This document shows, one piece after another, positions 5,225 to 8,929 of a stretch of DNA of 8,929 bases (the first letter of the stretch is position 1; each line of letters begins with the position of its first letter). A program made the position numbers and the translations under genes. The notes beneath the pieces were generated by a model. The model had not been told where the DNA came from. It searched no databases and worked only from the letters and a program-made list of their open reading frames with translations. Source of the DNA: Bacillota bacterium (GTDB lineage Bacteria; Bacillota; Bacilli; Bacillales_B; DSM-18226); contig JAKACS010000094.1 in assembly GCA_021821235.1 (NCBI GenBank), forward strand, positions 1-8,929, written 5' to 3'.

Positions 5225-6730
5225 TTATTTCATTCTAGTTTTTAAGACTTCGATTGCTTTTTGAAGCTGGGTGTCATTTTTTTGAATTTTATCACGGAGC
5301 ATACCCATCAGTTTCAGCGTTGTCTCGCCTTTTAATACGCCATCTGCAGGCAGCTTTTGCGCTTTTTGGAACGCAATCAGCGCAGATTGCGTTTTTTCGT
5401 CAAAAAAGCCATCTTCCCGGCCGGAATCGTATCCTAAAGCCTTTAGCATTTTTTGTGCTGTTTTTACATCTGCTGATGAATCCGACAATTTTTGCTGTTT
5501 GTCCGGGTTGATAATCGGCAAGGATGCATAATCCGGAAGTGCCACTGGAAAATCGGGCATAATTCCTTTTTTGTGAATCCAATTACCATTTGGCGTGAGC
5601 CATTTTGCCATTGTAAACTTCAGATTAGAACCATCTGAAAAATCCTGTGCTGTCTGTACTGTACCTTTGCCAAATGATTTTTCGCCCACAAGCGGCACGC
5701 CGGCAGATTCTTTAACTGCTGCTGATAAAATTTCTGAGGCGCTGGCGCTGCCTTTGTCAATTAGAACGACTAATGGCATCGTAGGCGTTCCATCATTTTG
5801 TGAAGTATATTCTTTTATTTTTCCATTCCGATCTTCAACTTTAAACAGCACTTTCCCTTTTGGGACAAACAAACTGGAAATGTCAATTGCCTGATCGAGC
5901 AACCCTCCTGGATTTTGCCGAAGATCCAGTACAAGGCCTTTCATGCCTTTTTTCTGCAGATCGTTCAATGTTTTTACAAGCTCTTTTGATGTATTGCTCG
6001 AAAAACTTGTAAGCTGAACTTTTGCAATGCCATCTCCTACCATTTCGCCATAAACGGTTTGAATCGGAATCTGATCGCGAATAATCGGGACTTTTACAGT
6101 TGCTTCTGTTCCAGGCCGCTGGATAGTCAATTCTACCTTTGTCCCCTTTTTCCCGCGAATCAACGTAACGGCCTGAGTTGAATTCATTCCTTGCAAACTT
6201 TTTCCATTCACTGCTAACAAGATATCATTTGGTTTCAAACCCGCTTTTTCGGCAGGAGATCCTTTAATTGGTGAAACAATGACAATATGTCCATCCTTTT
6301 CTTGAATTTCTGCACCAATTCCTTCAAAGGAGGAAGAAATGGTGTTTTTAAAATTTTTCGCCTGTTCATTGTTCATATAATCCGAGTATGGATCTCCAAG
6401 GGAGTCAACCATGCCATTGATCGCACCATTAATTAATTTTTTATCGTCAACCTTTGTGTAATAGCCGTTTTTTAGCGTATCAAACGCTGTGTATAACTTA
6501 TCAAACTCTGATTGATCTTTTCCGACGGTGACGACCTTATCTTTACCAAAAGCAAGGGCAAAGGTGGTAATACCGGCAGATAAGAAAACAGCTAAAAAGA
6601 GCAGCATGATAAAGTGAAATTTCTTTATGCGAATGAACCCCGATTTGGTAGTCTGAGCATGCTCCTCCTGGTCCTTGCCTTGCTGATTTTTTTCATGCTT
6701 TTGTTCGTCCAATACTTTCACCACTTTCAT
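5225..6730 (-). CDS. ctpA: Carboxyl-terminal processing protease CtpA (peptidase family S41)
   Basis: CtpA is a membrane-anchored serine protease that cleaves near the C-terminus of extracytoplasmic substrates. The 501-residue protein has an unusually long charged cytoplasmic tail (1-37), a transmembrane anchor (38-60), a PDZ domain (about 130-215, with GSPAEKAGLKPNDI), the S41 catalytic core and a C-terminal peptidoglycan-binding domain (about 417-476). The Ser-Lys-Gln triad is Ser330 (GSASASEI), Lys355 and Gln359 (SFGKGTVQ), with the same spacing as in CtpB. The C-terminal signature NDTQLQKAIEVLK and the neighbours yodJ and deoD match B. subtilis ctpA from memory rather than ctpB. The ATG at 6730 has only a weak ribosome binding site; a TTG six codons later, after GGTGA, is a possible alternative. 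CtpB, the sporulation signalling protease, is the main rival identity. Confidence 0.92.
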   Translation of the reverse strand: MKVVKVLDEQKHEKNQQGKDQEEHAQTTKSGFIRIKKFHFIMLLFLAVFLSAGITTFALAFGKDKVVTVGKDQSEFDKLYTAFDTLKNGYYTKVDDKKLINGAINGMVDSLGDPYSDYMNNEQAKNFKNTISSSFEGIGAEIQEKDGHIVIVSPIKGSPAEKAGLKPNDILLAVNGKSLQGMNSTQAVTLIRGKKGTKVELTIQRPGTEATVKVPIIRDQIPIQTVYGEMVGDGIAKVQLTSFSSNTSKELVKTLNDLQKKGMKGLVLDLRQNPGGLLDQAIDISSLFVPKGKVLFKVEDRNGKIKEYTSQNDGTPTMPLVVLIDKGSASASEILSAAVKESAGVPLVGEKSFGKGTVQTAQDFSDGSNLKFTMAKWLTPNGNWIHKKGIMPDFPVALPDYASLPIINPDKQQKLSDSSADVKTAQKMLKALGYDSGREDGFFDEKTQSALIAFQKAQKLPADGVLKGETTLKLMGMLRDKIQKNDTQLQKAIEVLKTRMK

Positions 6731-6764
6731 TAACCATGACTCAAGAATAAAATCCTTATTGATT

Positions 6765-6794
6765 AGAATAACATCTTTTTCATTAAATTAACAA
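6765..6794 (-). promoter_or_regulatory. Possible SigA promoter of ctpA
   Basis: On the minus strand TTGTTA (6789-6794) and TATTCT (6765-6770) are separated by 18 bases, just upstream of ctpA and directly after the T-run of the yodJ terminator. This is a moderate consensus match in AT-rich sequence. Confidence 0.35.
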
Positions 6795-6833
6795 AAAAAA
6801 GCTAAAATCGACAGACCTTGTCACTAGATTTTT
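6793..6833 (-). terminator. Probable terminator of yodJ
   Basis: On the minus strand AAAATC pairs with GATTTT, and GACA with TGTC inside it. The stem starts at the yodJ stop codon, with a small bulge of unpaired bases on one side, and is followed by AGC and a run of eight T. It separates yodJ from ctpA. Confidence 0.55.
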
Positions 6834-7681
6834 TTCACCTCTTGAAAATACTCTTCCAATGTCCATTGATGCTTATAGATAATCGTTGCGGCTTTTACAC
6901 CGACGTAACGAAAGTGCCATGGTTCGAATTCATAATGAGTGATATTCTCTTTTCCTTTCGGATAGCGCAGGATGAATCCAAATCGATGCGCATTTTCCGC
7001 AAGCCATTTGCCTTCCAATGTGTTTGTAAAATCTGCCGTTAAATAAAAGTTAGTTGATCTGCCGGCAATATCCATTGCTAGTCCTGATTGGTGTTCACTT
7101 GTTCCTGGAACTGCAACCGCTTGTTCTGCTTTCTTCTCCCCTACCTTGCTGACTTCGGCATCAAAAAGAGTTTTTTGGCGGCTAAATGAGCGGTAACCTG
7201 ATACCGCAAAAAGCTCGATTCCAGCTTTTTTTGCTTCAGCGAACATATTTTCAAGTGCAAGAGCAGTATCTTTTCTTAATAGGCTTTGCTCCAATTTTTG
7301 ATCGCCAAACGAAAAAGACACATTTGGGCGGACAAGATCGGCCGGTACAAATTGATCAGATAATGCGTATTCTTTGTTAACTAGAACTAATGGATTAGTG
7401 GGATTTTGAATTTGATTTTTGCCATCTACTTGCTTGATTACATTAAAGTACATGGCTGGGAGAGCCAACTCATCTTGTGATCCATTTACATCGGGTTTTT
7501 GCGGAATTTTCCCTTCCGGATTCTTCATCTTCCCCGGATCATTTTGAGATGGTTTTTCAGCAGTTTTCGTTTGCTGTTTTGCTTGATTTTGTTTAAAAAC
7601 GCTTGCTTCGAGACTGCTGCAGCCTGCAGCGAAAACAAAACTTCCAATCACAATCACAATCAATAGTTTTTGTAATTTCAT
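6824..7681 (-). CDS. yodJ: D-alanyl-D-alanine carboxypeptidase lipoprotein, VanY family (YodJ)
   Basis: This enzyme removes the terminal D-Ala from peptidoglycan stem peptides at the outer face of the membrane. The 285-residue protein has a lipoprotein signal peptide (LLIVIVIGSFVFAAGC, lipidated Cys 21; Ala at -3 is not the usual Leu), a Lys/Gln/Pro-rich linker (about 28-70) and a peptidase M15B/VanY domain. The motifs SGYRS (161-165), PGTSEHQSGLAMDI (192-205) and FEPWHFRYV (252-260) supply the zinc ligands His 197, Asp 204 and His 256 and the catalytic Glu 253. I start at the ATG at 7681 because AGGTG lies six bases upstream; the in-frame GTG at 7690 is part of that ribosome binding site. 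The symbol rests on family and on the order ctpA-yodJ-deoD as remembered from B. subtilis. Confidence 0.9.
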   Translation of the reverse strand: MKLQKLLIVIVIGSFVFAAGCSSLEASVFKQNQAKQQTKTAEKPSQNDPGKMKNPEGKIPQKPDVNGSQDELALPAMYFNVIKQVDGKNQIQNPTNPLVLVNKEYALSDQFVPADLVRPNVSFSFGDQKLEQSLLRKDTALALENMFAEAKKAGIELFAVSGYRSFSRQKTLFDAEVSKVGEKKAEQAVAVPGTSEHQSGLAMDIAGRSTNFYLTADFTNTLEGKWLAENAHRFGFILRYPKGKENITHYEFEPWHFRYVGVKAATIIYKHQWTLEEYFQEVKKI

Positions 7682-7718
7682 TTCTTTCACCTAATTTCAT
7701 TTCTTTACATACTCTCCT

Positions 7719-7727
7719 ATTTTACCA
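7719..7727 (-). promoter_or_regulatory. Possible extended -10 promoter of yodJ
   Basis: TGGTAAAAT on the minus strand matches the extended -10 form TGnTATAAT with one mismatch, about 40 bases upstream of the yodJ ATG. I see no good -35 box at 17 bases, which is acceptable for an extended -10 but lowers confidence. Confidence 0.35.
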
Positions 7728-7790
7728 TCAAATGATAGGAAATCTAGCGAGAAAAATTTAGGATGACTATGAAGGTGAACTTGCAACTTA

Positions 7791-7821
7791 CAAATAGAAA
7801 ACTCTTCCTTTTTAGGAAGAG
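7791..7821 (-). terminator. Rho-independent terminator of deoD
   Basis: CTCTTCCT and AGGAAGAG (7814-7821 and 7802-7809 on the plus strand) form a perfect eight-base stem with a four-base loop, followed on the minus strand by TTTTCTATTT. It lies 16 bases after the deoD stop codon, so yodJ needs its own promoter. Confidence 0.85.
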
Positions 7822-7837
7822 CCATATTTTGGAATCC

Positions 7838-8539
7838 TTATTTCACGATGCTTTCCAGTGCGACTTCTATCATCTCATTAAATGTCAGCTGTCTTTCTTC
7901 TGCGGTTGTTTCTTCACCTGTTAAAACATGATCACTTACTGTTAAAACCGAAAGTGCTTTTCGTCCAAATTTTGCCGCTAATGTGTAAAGTGCGGAAGTT
8001 TCCATTTCCAATGCAAGAATTTGATACTGAGCCCATTTTTCCAAATCAGCATTGTCATTGTAAAACATATCCGCTGTAAAAACATTGCCTACCTTTAAGT
8101 GCAAGCCTTTTTCCGTCCCTGCATCATAAGCTTTCTTTACTAACTCGAAATCGGCCGTCGGCGCATAATCAATTCCATTGAACGTCAAGCGGTTCATTTG
8201 AGAATCCGTCGATGCTGACATCGCTAGGATGACGTCACGCACCTTGACATCTTTCTGGATCGCACCGCATGTACCCACGCGGATAAGCGTTTGGACATTA
8301 TAGCTCTGGATCAGTTCATTCACGTAAATTGAAATGGATGGAACACCCATTCCTGTTCCTTGCACTGATACTTTTTTTCCTTTATATGTTCCGGTATATC
8401 CAAACATGTTCCGTACTTCGTTGTAACATGTAGCGTTGTCCAAAAATGTTTCTGCTATGTATTTTGCACGAAGCGGGTCACCCGGCAACAATACGGTCTC
8501 TGCAATTTCATTTTCTTTTGCTGCAATATGTATACTCAT
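7838..8539 (-). CDS. deoD: Purine nucleoside phosphorylase DeoD
   Basis: DeoD reversibly splits purine (deoxy)ribonucleosides with phosphate to the free base and (deoxy)ribose 1-phosphate, in cytoplasmic purine salvage. At 233 residues it has the normal length for the hexameric, bacterial high-molecular-weight type of PNP. Visible active-site elements are His 4, GDPLRAK with Arg 24, RNMFGYTG with Arg 43, [16 protein letters not shown] with Arg 87, LEMETSALY (nucleoside-binding Met and Glu) and VSDH with the catalytic Asp 203. These agree with the E. coli enzyme, shifted by one residue in the C-terminal part. The start is clear: AGGAGG lies seven bases before the ATG. It is transcribed alone, with its own terminator, upstream of yodJ on the same strand. 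No purine-responsive leader is visible in the 164-base gap before it. Confidence 0.97.
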   Translation of the reverse strand: MSIHIAAKENEIAETVLLPGDPLRAKYIAETFLDNATCYNEVRNMFGYTGTYKGKKVSVQGTGMGVPSISIYVNELIQSYNVQTLIRVGTCGAIQKDVKVRDVILAMSASTDSQMNRLTFNGIDYAPTADFELVKKAYDAGTEKGLHLKVGNVFTADMFYNDNADLEKWAQYQILALEMETSALYTLAAKFGRKALSVLTVSDHVLTGEETTAEERQLTFNEMIEVALESIVK

Positions 8540-8703
8540 AATGATTCCTCCTGTTTCTGATTAAAGAAGATACGCTTTGCTTTTTCACTATATCATAATG
8601 TTTACCAAGAAAAAACCTTGTTCTTATCGTATATCTTTTTCTCATCGAGAGAAGATAAAGAAAAGCATTTTGTTTCATTTTTGTGAAAAGGAGGAAATGC
8701 ACG

Positions 8704-8838
8704 ATGGGTAAAAAACATCGAAACCGGATTAATTCTCCAAAGAAAAACAATCATATTCCTGCTGAGCAAATCGTCGCAGAACATGAAGCACATGCAAAAG
8801 AAGGGACCGCTACCGGCGGACGGAAAAACAACCATTAA
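8704..8838 (+). CDS. Small basic hydrophilic protein, 44 residues, possible minor spore protein
   Basis: This short gene has strong expression signals: AAAGGAGG nine bases before the ATG and a perfect terminator 11 bases after the TAA. The protein begins MGKKHRNRINSPKKNN and ends GTATGGRKNNH. It is rich in Lys, Asn, His and Arg, has an acidic middle (AEQIVAEHEAHAKEG), and contains no Cys, Trp, Tyr, Phe or membrane segment. That composition resembles minor small acid-soluble spore proteins and other tiny unstructured proteins of spore-formers, but I cannot match it to a named family. It is divergent from deoD, with a 164-base gap in which I see no convincing promoter for either gene. Confidence that it is translated is good; its function is unknown. 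Confidence 0.75.
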   Translation: MGKKHRNRINSPKKNNHIPAEQIVAEHEAHAKEGTATGGRKNNH

Positions 8839-8849
8839 GTTCATGAAAC

Positions 8850-8885
8850 AGCCCTGCCGATCCTTTTTCGGCAGGGCTTGTTTGC
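8850..8885 (+). terminator. Strong rho-independent terminator after the 44-residue gene
   Basis: AGCCCTGCCGA (8850-8860) and TCGGCAGGGCT (8868-8878) form a perfect 11-base GC-rich stem with a seven-base loop, followed by TGTTTGCTC. It ends the 44-residue gene on the plus strand. I see nothing further to the end of the window. Confidence 0.9.
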
Positions 8886-8929
8886 TCATAAAATAAAAAA
8901 GTAAATACTATTCTTCCCCTATTTCTTCA

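Noticed and set aside
5254..5894. Open frames antisense to ctpA
   Set aside because: Shadows of a clear S41 protease; no independent evidence.
8508..8889. Minus-strand frames upstream of deoD, overlapping the 44-residue gene
   Set aside because: Aromatic- and Cys-rich translations typical of a shadow frame; the plus-strand small gene has both a ribosome binding site and a terminator.

Overview
The window looks like the chromosome of a low-GC, endospore-forming member of the Bacillaceae. It is AT-rich, with strong AGGAGG-type ribosome binding sites and several GTG/TTG starts. It carries two GerPA/GerPF-family spore proteins and a block ctpA - yodJ - deoD that, as I recall it, follows the Bacillus subtilis yod region. 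I cannot name the species. I see no rRNA, tRNA, CRISPR array, transposase or phage gene.

Left part (1-2943). A short-chain dehydrogenase/reductase with an altered active site lies on the minus strand. Divergent from it is a compact five-gene plus-strand cluster: two tandem 80-residue GerPA/GerPF-like proteins, two different Hsp20/alpha-crystallin proteins, and a small coiled-coil protein that I read as GerPC-like. A mother-cell-type (SigE/SigK) promoter candidate precedes the first gene. The likely product is a set of spore coat or inner-coat proteins made late in sporulation, in which small heat-shock proteins act with GerP-type proteins. This cluster is the most interesting part of the window.

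Middle (2944-5122). Four genes here have little or no assigned function: a 93-residue protein with a TTG start, a divergent zinc-ribbon protein, a secreted histidine-rich protein and a 143-residue soluble protein. Hairpins separate the transcription units. The 93-residue gene has an in-frame open extension beyond its TGA that ends just before a shared terminator, so it may be a truncated allele.

Right part (5225-8838). Three minus-strand genes each have a plausible terminator of their own: CtpA (membrane-anchored S41 processing protease with PDZ and peptidoglycan-binding domains), YodJ (VanY-type D-Ala-D-Ala carboxypeptidase lipoprotein) and DeoD (purine nucleoside phosphorylase). The first two act at the cell envelope and the third in nucleoside salvage. 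Divergent from deoD is a 44-residue basic hydrophilic protein with a strong ribosome binding site and a textbook terminator. No gene-free stretch exceeds about 165 bases.
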